Source of the DNA: Tannerella sp.
Lineage (GTDB): Bacteria; Bacteroidota; Bacteroidia; Bacteroidales; Tannerellaceae
Direction: 5' to 3'
NCBI GenBank assembly: GCA_031271245.1
Contig: JAISWC010000202.1
Coordinates: 1-10,553 of the forward strand
DNA length: 10,553 nt
Positions within the stretch are counted from its first letter, which is position 1; each line of letters opens with the position of its first letter. Both the position numbers and the translations under genes were made by a program. Under the pieces are notes generated by a model. The model was given only the letters and a program-made list of their open reading frames with translations. It was not told the origin of the DNA and did not search any database. Positions 1 to 7,878 of this stretch are shown here, piece after piece.

Positions 1-540
1 GTACATGACAGCGTTCTGGATACTGAACTTTTCGATGTCTTCCACCACAGACAGTTCATTCCTGCGGTATTTCTTCCGGATGTCCTCCAGTCCGGGCGCA
101 TCCACCGGAGCTACCAGGAACAGCCCCTTAATCACATCGCCGCTCAACATAAACTTTTTCGGATTCTCCTGATAAAAAGCCTGCTTCTCGTTTTCCGGAA
201 TTTCGGAGGCCAGTCTGGTACGAATCAGGTTTTCCTGATAGCGATGTATAAGCAGCGAACGCCGGTATTCTTCTACCAGACGGTCGATGTCCGCACCGCC
301 ATTTCCGATATTCCGTTTGGCGGCTTCATACGTCAACCGGTTTTTTACCCATTTGGTCACATAATTTTCGGCCATCAGCAGGCTGTCTGCGTGTGTCGTT
401 CCATCCGGTATGAAATGCGCGACTTCATTTCGGGTCAATGCCTGTCCCCCCACTTTGACTGCCACGTCCGAACTGACGGTTTCCCGGGGGCGACAGGCAT
501 ACAGCAAACATACGGTAAGGAAGAAAACGGCGGTTCGCAT
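1..540 (-). CDS. Exported PPIase/SurA-like lipoprotein, C-terminus cut by window start
   Basis: An open frame runs from the ATG at 538-540 to the window edge without a stop: 180 codons visible, 3' end missing. The N-terminus is a lipoprotein signal peptide: M-R-T, a hydrophobic stretch, then L-Y-A-C with the lipidated cysteine at residue 16. The following residues (RPRE) are not an obvious acidic surface-export signal, so a periplasm-facing anchor is likely but unproven. The rest is charged and predicted helical (e.g. KWVKNRLTYEAAKR, then LVEEYRRSLLIHRYQENL), which resembles the N-terminal chaperone part of SurA/PpiC-type proteins. No parvulin catalytic domain is visible in the part present; one could lie in the missing C-terminus. 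The start lies 3 nt after the stop of the two-domain parvulin upstream, so the two are almost certainly co-transcribed and probably share a role in envelope protein folding. Assignment to the PPIase family rests on helical pattern plus context. Confidence 0.72.
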   Translation of the reverse strand, partial: MRTAVFFLTVCLLYACRPRETVSSDVAVKVGGQALTRNEVAHFIPDGTTHADSLLMAENYVTKWVKNRLTYEAAKRNIGNGGADIDRLVEEYRRSLLIHRYQENLIRTRLASEIPENEKQAFYQENPKKFMLSGDVIKGLFLVAPVDAPGLEDIRKKYRRNELSVVEDIEKFSIQNAVMY

Positions 541-543
541 TAT

Positions 544-2148
544 TTATTTCCCCGGCGTTTTCCGGATGAATTTTTTTAGATTCTTCAGCACCTTCCAGTT
601 GATCTCGACCGGAAACTTTTCGTTCAGTTCCCTGATCCAGGCTTCTTCCAGTTGTGCCTGTTCCTCGAGCGGCTTGTCCCATACCCGTTGATTGCTTATC
701 TCGAACAGCAGAATGCCGTCGTGATATTCCTTTACCAACTGGTTATATTCGGGATGCCGTTCATTCAGCGTTCGCTTTTCCAACTCGGTGACAATGTCGC
801 GGACAAACAGTCGATAGACATCGTATAAGAAGTCACCGGAATAGGTTTTGGTCGAAAAGGGATAAAGCCGGAGGTATTCGGCAAATTCATACTGCGGAAA
901 ATCCATCGTGTCCATGTGCATGAGGGTTTTCGTCATCTGGCGCGCCTCATGATAAAAAGCCGTGTCGGTCGGGAAATACTTGTCGCAGAGGCGTTGCAGG
1001 TCGTCGTACGCGTCTCGGTTGAAGACATAACCGAATTTGGCTTTCTGGCGTTCCTCAAAACTTTTAAACAGGTCGAAATTGCGTTCTCCCTGCTTCATGG
1101 TCATGTACATCCCGCGTTCCATTTCTTCAAACGGCACGCGCTCTTTCCGGTTCAGGAACTTGATGATATGATAGCCCATACGGGTATGTACCGGTTCGGA
1201 GATTTCGCCCGGATTCTTCAGGGCAAATGCTGCCTGTTCAAAGGGTTTGATCATTTCGCCTAAGCCGAAATAGGGCAATATGCCTCCTTTCGTATTGGTC
1301 TTGTCGTCTGCCGAATAGATATTCGCCAATTCGGCAAAATCTTCTCCGTTTTTGGCCTTTTCATAGACTTCGTTCACTTTGTCCCTGAACATCTTTTCGA
1401 GTACATCTTTGGGGCCGGCATCTTCCGGCGGTTCTGCAATCAGAATGTGGGCGACCTGTATTTTCCCGGGATTCGGAATCCGCCGGTTGACCCGCATCAA
1501 ATGGAAACCGTAGGCCGTGCGCACCGGTGTGGAAACGACGCCAACCGGCAAGGTATAGGCCGCGTCTTCAAAGGCCTTGTATGCCTTCAGCGGATACAGG
1601 TAGTCGATGGTCTCATAGGTCACGCCAGACTTTTCGTCCTCTGCCAGCGACTGGCCGACGGCGTCAAAGTCTTCCCCGTTCGCGATTCGCCTGTATACCT
1701 CATACGCCCGGTTGTAGCCGGCCAGCGTATCTTTCGAGAGGCTCTGGGAGGGCAACGGAAACAAAATGTGGCTGATGGAGACAATCTCGTTGTTTCTTTC
1801 ATATACTTCGCGGAGCGCCCGGGCTTCTCCTTCCTTGTCGGAAAGATAACTGGCCTTCAACTGTGTCTGATAGTTATTAAGTTCGTCTTCAAAAGCATAG
1901 GTCTGATCCATGCTTAAAGATTCAGCTTCCGCCACTTTCAACTTGAAGTTCTTAAACAGCGTCACGTAGTCGTCCAGTGATTTTTTGTTCAGCAGATCTA
2001 CGCTGCTGTCCTTCTGAGCCAGAAACAGAAACTCCGAAAGCGGGATTTCCTTTCCCGCCACTGTCATTACTACAGGATCATTCTCTTTAGAATACGCAAA
2101 GTAAAAATTCAGTCCTAAAATTACGAACACAAAAATCTTTTTCATCAT
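544..2148 (-). CDS. Periplasmic peptidyl-prolyl cis-trans isomerase with two parvulin (PpiC/SurA) domains
   Basis: A 534-residue protein. Residues 1-20 are a Sec signal peptide (MMKK, hydrophobic core, probable cleavage after A-Y-S), with no lipobox cysteine. Residues about 25-120 form a charged helical region like the SurA N-domain. Two consecutive parvulin domains follow. Domain 1 is about 121-220, from SISHILF to YGFHLMRV. Domain 2 is about 228-335, from VAHILI through GGILPYFGLGEMIKPFEQAAFAL to GYHIIKFLNR. Domain 2 is closer to the family consensus, and domain 1 has a shortened, less typical middle, so catalysis may rest mainly on domain 2. The remaining ~200 residues are helical and unassigned. 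By family knowledge such proteins isomerise prolyl bonds and chaperone outer-membrane proteins in the periplasm. It follows recQ after 88 nt and overlaps nothing; the PPIase-like lipoprotein starts 3 nt downstream. The start is the first of two adjacent ATG codons; the second is equally possible. Confidence 0.9.
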   Translation of the reverse strand: MMKKIFVFVILGLNFYFAYSKENDPVVMTVAGKEIPLSEFLFLAQKDSSVDLLNKKSLDDYVTLFKNFKLKVAEAESLSMDQTYAFEDELNNYQTQLKASYLSDKEGEARALREVYERNNEIVSISHILFPLPSQSLSKDTLAGYNRAYEVYRRIANGEDFDAVGQSLAEDEKSGVTYETIDYLYPLKAYKAFEDAAYTLPVGVVSTPVRTAYGFHLMRVNRRIPNPGKIQVAHILIAEPPEDAGPKDVLEKMFRDKVNEVYEKAKNGEDFAELANIYSADDKTNTKGGILPYFGLGEMIKPFEQAAFALKNPGEISEPVHTRMGYHIIKFLNRKERVPFEEMERGMYMTMKQGERNFDLFKSFEERQKAKFGYVFNRDAYDDLQRLCDKYFPTDTAFYHEARQMTKTLMHMDTMDFPQYEFAEYLRLYPFSTKTYSGDFLYDVYRLFVRDIVTELEKRTLNERHPEYNQLVKEYHDGILLFEISNQRVWDKPLEEQAQLEEAWIRELNEKFPVEINWKVLKNLKKFIRKTPGK

Positions 2149-2195
2149 CCATTCTTTTTATAAATACATGTTTATTCTTTATCCAGTATATAACT

Positions 2196-2203
2196 CAAAA
2201 ATA
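2196..2203 (-). promoter_or_regulatory. Candidate -7 promoter element for the parvulin pair
   Basis: On the minus strand this reads TATTTTTG, an exact match to the Bacteroidota -7 consensus TAnnTTTG, placed about 48 nt before the parvulin start. No clean TTTG -33 element sits 19-21 nt upstream; the spot is a T-run followed by AGTGCC. It is therefore a half-supported promoter that would separate the PPIase pair from recQ. Confidence 0.35.
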
Positions 2204-2236
2204 AAACTTTTATTATGTGCCGGCACTAAAAAAAAA

Positions 2237-4414
2237 TCAATTGGCCAGTTCGGACAGGAACTTGATGCGTATTAAACGAATCTCTTCTTCCGTATAATCG
2301 CTTCCCAATTCCTTGATAGCTTCTTCCAGTCCGTCGGTTTCCGACTCCTTGAAATAGGCGTAGATGTCCTGAATATGGTCTTCGTCCATCGCTTCATTGA
2401 TGAAATAGTCGATGTTTATCCGCGTCCCCGAATAGACAATCGCTTCAATTTCATTCAGCAACTCGTCAAATTCCAGCCCTTTGGAGATGGCAATGTCGTC
2501 CAGTGCAATCTTGCGGTCGATGCTTTGCACAATCCATACCTTGAGTTTGGATTTGTTGGCTACCGTACGGACGCGCATGTCATCCGGCCGTTCGATTTCG
2601 TTCTCTTCCACATATTTTCTGATAATCGCGATAAATTCGGAACCGTAGCGTTTGGCCTTGCCGACGCCGACGCCCGGAATATTCTGCAAATCCTCCAGCG
2701 TGACGGGATAGGTCGTCGCCATGGCTTCGAGCGACGGGTCCTGGAAGATAACGAACGGCGGCACTTCCAACTGTTTGGAGAGTTTCTTGCGCAAGTCCTT
2801 TATGATGGAATACAACGCCGGGTCTACCGCGCACGAACCGCCACCCCGTAATGGCGTTTCGTGGGTTTCGTCTTCGTCAAATTCATTGTCTTTGACGATT
2901 TTGAATGAAACAGGCTTTTTCATGAACAGTTTTCCTTTGGGAGTAATTTTCAATAGACCGTAATTTTCAATGTCTTTAGCCAGATAGCCGGCGATCTGCG
3001 CCTGGCGAATCACGGCGTTCCATATTCTTTCGCCTTCTTCCTGACCGACGCCGAAAAACTCCAGTTCATTGTGTCTGTAGGAGACAATTTCCGACGTTTC
3101 AAATCCCATCAGCAAGTTGACCATGTAATCGGTTCTGTATTTTTCCTTCAATGTTTCAATGGCTTCCAGAACCGTGTGCAACAATTCTTCCGCTTCAATC
3201 AGTACTTTCGGATTCAGGCAGTTGTCGCAGCTTCCGCAATTGTCTTCCGTGTATTCTTCCCCGAAATAGTGGAGCAGCACCTTCCGGCGGCAGACGGCCG
3301 TTTCGGCATAGGCTGCCGTTTCAAGCAGCAGTTGCCTGCCGATTTCCTGTTCGACAACCGGTTTGCCCTGCAGGAATTTCTCCAGTTTTTGCAGGTCTTT
3401 GCTGGCATAAAAGGCGATGCATCTTCCTTCGCCTCCGTCGCGTCCGGAGCGTCCGGTTTCCTGATAGTATCCTTCGAGGCTTTTGGGAATGTCGTAGTGG
3501 ATGACGTAGCGCACGTCCGGCTTGTCGATACCCATTCCGAAGGCAATCGTAGCCACGATCACATCCGTCTCTTCCATCAGGAAGGCATCCTGATTGCTCG
3601 AGCGTGTCTGTGAATCCATGCCGGCGTGGTAGGGCAACGCCTTGATGCCGTTTGCGCACAGAATGCCGGTAAACTCTTCCACTTTCTTGCGGCTCAGGCA
3701 ATAGACAATGCCTGATTTGCCGTCATGCGTTTTGATGTACTTGATGATTTCGCGGTCGATGTCGTTTCCCTTCGGACGAATTTCGTAGTAGAGGTTCGGA
3801 CGGTTGAAAGACGATTTAAACACCGTCGCGTCCATCATCCCCAGGTTTTTTTGAATATCATGCTGTACCTTGGGGGTGGCCGTAGCCGTCAGCGCAATCA
3901 CCGGCTGTTTGCCGATCTCGTTGATAAGCGGCCGGATACGGCGATATTCCGGACGGAAATCATGCCCCCATTCCGAGATACAGTGCGCTTCGTCCACCGC
4001 GTAAAACGAAATCTTCACCTGCCGCAGAAATTCGATGTTTTCTTCTTTTGTCAACGATTCGGGAGCGACGTACAGCAGTTTCGTGCGACCGGAAAGAATG
4101 TCCTGTTTCACCGAGTCGATGGCCGCCCGGTTGAGCGACGAGTTGATGAAATGAGCTACGCCGTCTTCTTCGCTGAAGTTGCGCATGGAATCGACCTGGT
4201 TCTTCATCAGTGCAATCAGCGGCGAAATCACCAGCGCCGTGCCCTCCATCATCAGCGAAGGCAACTGGTAACAAAGCGATTTTCCGCCTCCGGTCGGCAT
4301 CAACACCAGCGTATCTTTTCCGAGAAGTACGCTTTCTACAATGGCTTTCTGATTCCCTTTGAATTTGTCAAATCCAAAATGAAATTTCAGGGCTTCCGTT
4401 ATATCCTGTTTCAT
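2237..4414 (-). CDS. recQ: ATP-dependent DNA helicase RecQ
   Basis: A 725-residue superfamily-2 3'-5' DNA helicase. Visible motifs in order: Walker A PTGGGKS at 40-46 (Lys45); motif II DEAH at 141-144 followed by the RecQ-type aromatic-rich loop CISEWGHDFRPEY; motif III TATAT at 176-180; motif VI QETGRSGRDG at 318-327. The RQC zinc site has cysteines 375, 393, 396 and 399. A winged-helix region follows (about 405-505), then an HRDC domain at about 530-605 with the hairpin IPGVGVGKAKRYG. The last ~100 residues (from about 620) look like the extra helix-turn-helix domain common on Bacteroidota RecQ, making the protein longer than the ~610-residue E. coli enzyme. It should unwind recombination and repair intermediates. 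It starts 25 nt after clpX; an AGGAG lies 12 nt before the ATG, a loose Shine-Dalgarno. The ATG nearer to that AGGAG opens only a four-codon frame and is not the start. Probable co-transcription with clpPX. Confidence 0.97.
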   Translation of the reverse strand: MKQDITEALKFHFGFDKFKGNQKAIVESVLLGKDTLVLMPTGGGKSLCYQLPSLMMEGTALVISPLIALMKNQVDSMRNFSEEDGVAHFINSSLNRAAIDSVKQDILSGRTKLLYVAPESLTKEENIEFLRQVKISFYAVDEAHCISEWGHDFRPEYRRIRPLINEIGKQPVIALTATATPKVQHDIQKNLGMMDATVFKSSFNRPNLYYEIRPKGNDIDREIIKYIKTHDGKSGIVYCLSRKKVEEFTGILCANGIKALPYHAGMDSQTRSSNQDAFLMEETDVIVATIAFGMGIDKPDVRYVIHYDIPKSLEGYYQETGRSGRDGGEGRCIAFYASKDLQKLEKFLQGKPVVEQEIGRQLLLETAAYAETAVCRRKVLLHYFGEEYTEDNCGSCDNCLNPKVLIEAEELLHTVLEAIETLKEKYRTDYMVNLLMGFETSEIVSYRHNELEFFGVGQEEGERIWNAVIRQAQIAGYLAKDIENYGLLKITPKGKLFMKKPVSFKIVKDNEFDEDETHETPLRGGGSCAVDPALYSIIKDLRKKLSKQLEVPPFVIFQDPSLEAMATTYPVTLEDLQNIPGVGVGKAKRYGSEFIAIIRKYVEENEIERPDDMRVRTVANKSKLKVWIVQSIDRKIALDDIAISKGLEFDELLNEIEAIVYSGTRINIDYFINEAMDEDHIQDIYAYFKESETDGLEEAIKELGSDYTEEEIRLIRIKFLSELAN

Positions 4415-4439
4415 AATTCAACCATACTCCTGTTTACTG

Positions 4440-5672
4440 TCATGCTATCTGTAACCGGGTTATATCGGCTCCTTCCAGTTTTTCCTTTGCATAATCCAAT
4501 GTGACGGTCAGGGTTTTTACACTGCTCGACGGCATCTGGTACATGGCATCCATCATGACGGTTTCCACAATCGAACGAAGCCCGCGCGCGCCCAGTTTCA
4601 GTTCGATGGCCTTGTCCACGACGTATTCATACACCTCTTCATCAAAAGTCAGTTTGATCTGGTCCATCTCGAAGAGTTTAATGTATTGCCTGATGATGGA
4701 ATTTTTCGGTTCCGTCAGTATTTTGCGGAGCGCCGAACGGTCCAACGGTTTCAGATAGGTCAGAATCGGCAGGCGTCCGATGATTTCGGGAATCATGCCA
4801 AAGGATTTCAGGTCGGCAGGCGTAATGTACTGCAACAGATTTTCGCGGTCGATCACGGTTGTTTCCTGGTTGGCCACGTAGCCGACTACACGGGTATTCA
4901 GCCGTTGAGCGATTTTCTTTTCGATGCCGTCAAACGCGCCGCCACAGATAAACAGGATGTTGCGCGTGTCGACCGGAATCATCCGCTGTTCGGGATGTTT
5001 GCGTCCACCCTGGGGAGGCACGTTCACAATCGCACCTTCCAGCAGCTTCAGCAAGCCCTGCTGAACGCCTTCCCCGCTCACGTCGCGCGTGATGGAAGGA
5101 TTGTCGCCCTTGCGGGCGATCTTGTCAATTTCGTCGATAAAAACGATGCCCCGTTGCGCGGCTTCCACATCGTAGTCGGCCGCCTGCAGAAGGCGGGTCA
5201 AAATGCTTTCGATGTCTTCGCCCACGTAGCCGGCCTCCGTCAATACGGTGGCATCGACGATGCTGAACGGCACGTGCAGTTTTTTTGCTATCGTACGTGC
5301 CAGCAACGTTTTACCCGTGCCGGTAGCGCCGACCATGATGATATTGGATTTTTCAATTTCCACATCCTCTTTCGTCACCCGCTGTATCAGCCGTTTGTAA
5401 TGGTTGTAGACCGAAACGGCCAAATAGCGTTTTGCCTCGTCCTGACCAATCACATACTGGTCTAAAAAAGCCTTGATATCCTGTGGTTTCGGCAGTTCCT
5501 GCCGGTTTGGCAGGAATGCGTGTCCGCTTTTGGGCTGGTTTTCGGTGACGATGTCATATGCCTGCCGCACACAGGTGTCACAGATAGCACCGGAAAGTCC
5601 GGAAATCAGGATATTGACGTTATGCCGGCTTTTTCCACAAAAAACACATGCTTCTTCTGTTGTTTTTGCCAT
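4440..5672 (-). CDS. clpX: ClpX, ATPase subunit of the ClpXP protease
   Basis: A 410-residue AAA+ unfoldase that feeds substrates to ClpP in the cytosol. The N-terminal zinc-binding domain has Cys9, Cys12, Cys31 and Cys34. Walker A GATGTGKT is at 115-122 and Walker B IVFIDE at 176-181. The pore-1 loop GYVG is at 148-151, the RKH pore loop at 224-226, the arginine finger Arg300 in IIGRLP, and sensor-2 GAR at 361-363. All are intact, so the enzyme should be active. The loop that docks in ClpP reads V-G-Y at 263-265, where E. coli has I-G-F at 268-270. The length is slightly below the E. coli 424 residues because this docking region is shorter. The gene starts 13 nt after clpP; an AGGA sits 6 nt upstream of the ATG, unusual in a phylum that rarely uses such sites. 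Translational coupling with clpP is likely. Confidence 0.98.
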   Translation of the reverse strand: MAKTTEEACVFCGKSRHNVNILISGLSGAICDTCVRQAYDIVTENQPKSGHAFLPNRQELPKPQDIKAFLDQYVIGQDEAKRYLAVSVYNHYKRLIQRVTKEDVEIEKSNIIMVGATGTGKTLLARTIAKKLHVPFSIVDATVLTEAGYVGEDIESILTRLLQAADYDVEAAQRGIVFIDEIDKIARKGDNPSITRDVSGEGVQQGLLKLLEGAIVNVPPQGGRKHPEQRMIPVDTRNILFICGGAFDGIEKKIAQRLNTRVVGYVANQETTVIDRENLLQYITPADLKSFGMIPEIIGRLPILTYLKPLDRSALRKILTEPKNSIIRQYIKLFEMDQIKLTFDEEVYEYVVDKAIELKLGARGLRSIVETVMMDAMYQMPSSSVKTLTVTLDYAKEKLEGADITRLQIA

Positions 5673-5685
5673 AGATTTTCCTGCC

Positions 5686-6348
5686 TTATTTCCGTATCAT
5701 TACTTCGTCAATCATTCCGTACTCCCGGGCTTCCTCCGCACTCATCCAGTAATCGCGGTCGCTGTCTTTTTCGATCTCTTCGTAGGGTTTGCCGGAGTGT
5801 AGCGAAATAATGCTGTACAGTTCTTTCTTTACCTTCAAAATCTCCCGTACGGTGATTTCCATGTCGGAAGCCTGTCCCTGCATTCCTCCCAGCGGCTGGT
5901 GATTCATCACCCGCGCATGTTTCAGTCCGAAACGCTTGCCTTTCTCGCCGGCTACCAGCAGCACGGAAGCCATCGATGCGGCTATCCCCGTACAAATGGT
6001 CGACACCTTGCTGCCGATGAACTGCATTGTGTCGTAAATACCTAATCCGGCATAGACGGAGCCGCCGGGCGAGTTGATATAAATTGAAATGTCCTTGCCC
6101 GGATCGCTTGAATCCAGGTAGAGCAGTTGCGCCTGAATCACGTTGGCCGTATAATCGTCAATCTGGGTACCCAGAAAAATGATACGGTCCATCATCAGTC
6201 GCGAAAACACATCCATCTGCGCCACATTCAATTGACGTTCTTCAATGATGGTCGGCGATATCCAGTTGCCGGTGATATTCATATAGCTTTCCAGCGCCGT
6301 ATGACTCATTCCCCGATGCTTCGTTGCATATTTCTCAAAATCGTTCAT
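5686..6348 (-). CDS. clpP: ClpP, serine protease subunit of the Clp protease
   Basis: A 220-residue peptidase S14. The catalytic triad is visible: Ser125 in GIAASMAS, His150 in VMNHQPLGG, and Asp199 in DSDRDYWMS, with the same 49-residue His-Asp spacing as E. coli. The substrate-strand motif IYINSPGG is at 89-96. About 30 residues precede the conserved core, consistent with a propeptide removed during self-processing, as in other ClpP proteins. It forms a tetradecameric chamber and needs an AAA+ partner, here encoded 13 nt downstream. The start follows a 126-nt spacer after tig that carries its own promoter and a strong hairpin. No clear Shine-Dalgarno precedes the ATG; the leader is A/T-rich, as usual in this phylum. 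Confidence 0.98.
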   Translation of the reverse strand: MNDFEKYATKHRGMSHTALESYMNITGNWISPTIIEERQLNVAQMDVFSRLMMDRIIFLGTQIDDYTANVIQAQLLYLDSSDPGKDISIYINSPGGSVYAGLGIYDTMQFIGSKVSTICTGIAASMASVLLVAGEKGKRFGLKHARVMNHQPLGGMQGQASDMEITVREILKVKKELYSIISLHSGKPYEEIEKDSDRDYWMSAEEAREYGMIDEVMIRK

Positions 6349-6382
6349 ATTCCAATGTAATAAATAATATTGTTTGAATCCA

Positions 6383-6438
6383 GTTCATGTTTCCCTTCCA
6401 TGAACGGAAAACGGCAGCCTTCCGTTCATTGGGGAAAC
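6383..6438 (-). promoter_or_regulatory. Stable, potentially bistable hairpin in the clpP leader
   Basis: A perfect 10-bp inverted repeat (ATGAACGGAA at 6400-6409 and TTCCGTTCAT at 6420-6429, 10-nt loop) is enclosed by a second 7-bp pair (GTTTCCC at 6389-6395 and GGGAAAC at 6432-6438). A competing hairpin pairs GTTCATG at 6383-6389 with CATGAAC at 6399-6405, using bases of the first stem. No T-run follows in the minus direction, so it is not a standard terminator. Its position at the predicted 5' end of the clpP mRNA suggests mRNA stabilisation or a folding switch; that role is inferred. Confidence 0.6.
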
Positions 6439-6470
6439 AAAGTTATAAATAAATCTTTGAAAGGGGCAAA
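6438..6470 (-). promoter_or_regulatory. Promoter for clpP-clpX-recQ
   Basis: On the minus strand TTTG lies at 6470-6467 and TAACTTTG at 6445-6438, separated by 21 nt. This matches the Bacteroidota housekeeping promoter (TTTG, 19-21 nt, TAnnTTTG) at every fixed position. The -33 element starts 4 nt after the tig stop. Initiation is expected near 6432, about 84 nt before clpP. It would let clpPX be expressed independently of tig. Confidence 0.65.
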
Positions 6471-6474
6471 TCAA

Positions 6475-7827
6475 TCAGGCGAATAATTTTTCAAATTCGT
6501 CCATAGGGACATCTTTCACGGTGACCTCCGTCTCTTCCTCAATCCAGGCAGTCAGTTTCTGTTCTATTGCGCGTTCGATCAGACTTTCCACCATTTCCTT
6601 CTTTTTCAGGAGGCCTCTCGCATATTGCATCACCAGGTCGTCCGGTACGGAAAACAGGCCATGCTGTGCATACAGCGATTTGGCCACCTGCACGGCACAT
6701 GCTTCCATATCGCTCTCTTCAATGTTCAAGCCGTTGTCTTCCAGAAGCTGTTTCTTGATCATCTGGAATTTAATGTTTTCCATCATGACCGGATATTCAG
6801 CCTCTACCTTTTCCGGCGTATTTTTCTCGTCCGTCGAGACAAGCCAGCGTTTCAGGATTTCATCGGCAAAGGAGATGTCTCCGGCTTTTTCGAGGAGCAG
6901 AGCGCGTACGTCGAGCCAGAATTTGTAATCGCTTTGCGGCTGGAGTTGTTCACGCATTATAATACCTGTTTTTTCCCTGCATTCTTCTTCGCTGCTAACA
7001 ACGCCTTCGCCAAACAGTTTGTCGAACAGTTCCTGATTCAACTCCGCCGGTTTGAAACGCGTGATTTCCTGCACTTCAAAACGAAAATCACTGGTGAGGG
7101 TTTCAACCGCTTCCCTGTCGATTTGCAGCAGGGAGGCAATTTCGGCCGTCGAGTCCTGATATGCGGTTTTAGGGTTGAAAACGACCTCGTCATGCCGACC
7201 GGCGCCGATGAATTTCGCCCGTTCCGTTTCGTCCTTGATGTATTGGGGCATCAGCACGGCGCTTTCTACCAGGATGCCACCCTCCTTCGGACGACCTTCT
7301 TCCAGCTCGGCCAGCGCACCCTTGACCAAATCAGTGGGTTCCACATCGTCCACGATTTCATACGTGCCGAAATTCCGGCAATAGGTATCTATTTGCTTAT
7401 CCACCATTTTTTCGTCTACATTCACCTGATAACGGGTCAGTTTGTCCTCTTTGGTGAGTTTGACGGAGATGATCGGCGCAAGAGCGATGTCAAAAAAGAA
7501 TTCAAAATCTTCCTCTGTGTCGAAATCAATCGGTTTCTGGTCTGCCTGGTTCGGGACAGGCTGACCGAGCACTTTCAGTCCGCTGGTGTCAATGTAATTG
7601 ACCAGACTCTCCGAAACAAGTTTGTTGATGACATCGGCCAGCACGTATTTGCCGTACATCTTTCTAATTACCCCCAACGGAACCATTCCTTTGCGGAAGC
7701 CGGGGATAGCTGCCTTCTGACGATACTGGCGTAAATTTTTATCCACCTGCGCCTCGTAGTCTTTTTTCTCAATCTTTAATTTGATAATGCCGCTTACGGC
7801 ATCGTTACTTTCATGTGAAATGTTCAT
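6475..7827 (-). CDS. tig: Trigger factor, ribosome-associated chaperone
   Basis: A 450-residue trigger factor that binds at the ribosomal exit tunnel and shields nascent chains. The ribosome-binding domain is about 1-120, with the signature loop GFRKGMVP at 43-50. The E. coli loop is GFRKGKVP, so one lysine is methionine here, while the core FRK is kept. The central region (about 155-255) corresponds to the FKBP-like domain but lacks an obvious FKBP signature, so prolyl isomerase activity is doubtful, as I would expect for a Bacteroidota-type trigger factor. The C-terminal helical arms (about 260-435) are present, e.g. YKFWLDVRALLLEKAGDISF. It starts the minus-strand block, with its own promoter about 50 nt upstream, and clpP follows after 126 nt. 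The start ATG is the only sensible one before the conserved N-terminal strand. Confidence 0.96.
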   Translation of the reverse strand: MNISHESNDAVSGIIKLKIEKKDYEAQVDKNLRQYRQKAAIPGFRKGMVPLGVIRKMYGKYVLADVINKLVSESLVNYIDTSGLKVLGQPVPNQADQKPIDFDTEEDFEFFFDIALAPIISVKLTKEDKLTRYQVNVDEKMVDKQIDTYCRNFGTYEIVDDVEPTDLVKGALAELEEGRPKEGGILVESAVLMPQYIKDETERAKFIGAGRHDEVVFNPKTAYQDSTAEIASLLQIDREAVETLTSDFRFEVQEITRFKPAELNQELFDKLFGEGVVSSEEECREKTGIIMREQLQPQSDYKFWLDVRALLLEKAGDISFADEILKRWLVSTDEKNTPEKVEAEYPVMMENIKFQMIKKQLLEDNGLNIEESDMEACAVQVAKSLYAQHGLFSVPDDLVMQYARGLLKKKEMVESLIERAIEQKLTAWIEEETEVTVKDVPMDEFEKLFA

Positions 7828-7878
7828 TACTAATGATCTATATTATATATCTGTTTTTACTTCCGGAAATTTAACCGG

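Noticed and set aside
2217..2236. Palindrome GTGCCGGCAC next to a run of A, just after the recQ stop, as a recQ terminator
   Set aside because: On the minus strand the T-run comes before the palindrome, not after it, and the palindrome has no loop. The order is wrong for an intrinsic terminator, so recQ termination remains unassigned.
4686..5465. 259-codon plus-strand frame antisense to clpX (a similar one at 3725-4504 is antisense to recQ)
   Set aside because: No recognisable domain; both lie inside strongly conserved minus-strand genes.
6625..7734. 369-codon plus-strand frame antisense to tig
   Set aside because: Low-information, Phe- and Arg-rich translation with no motif; fully explained by the conserved trigger factor on the other strand.
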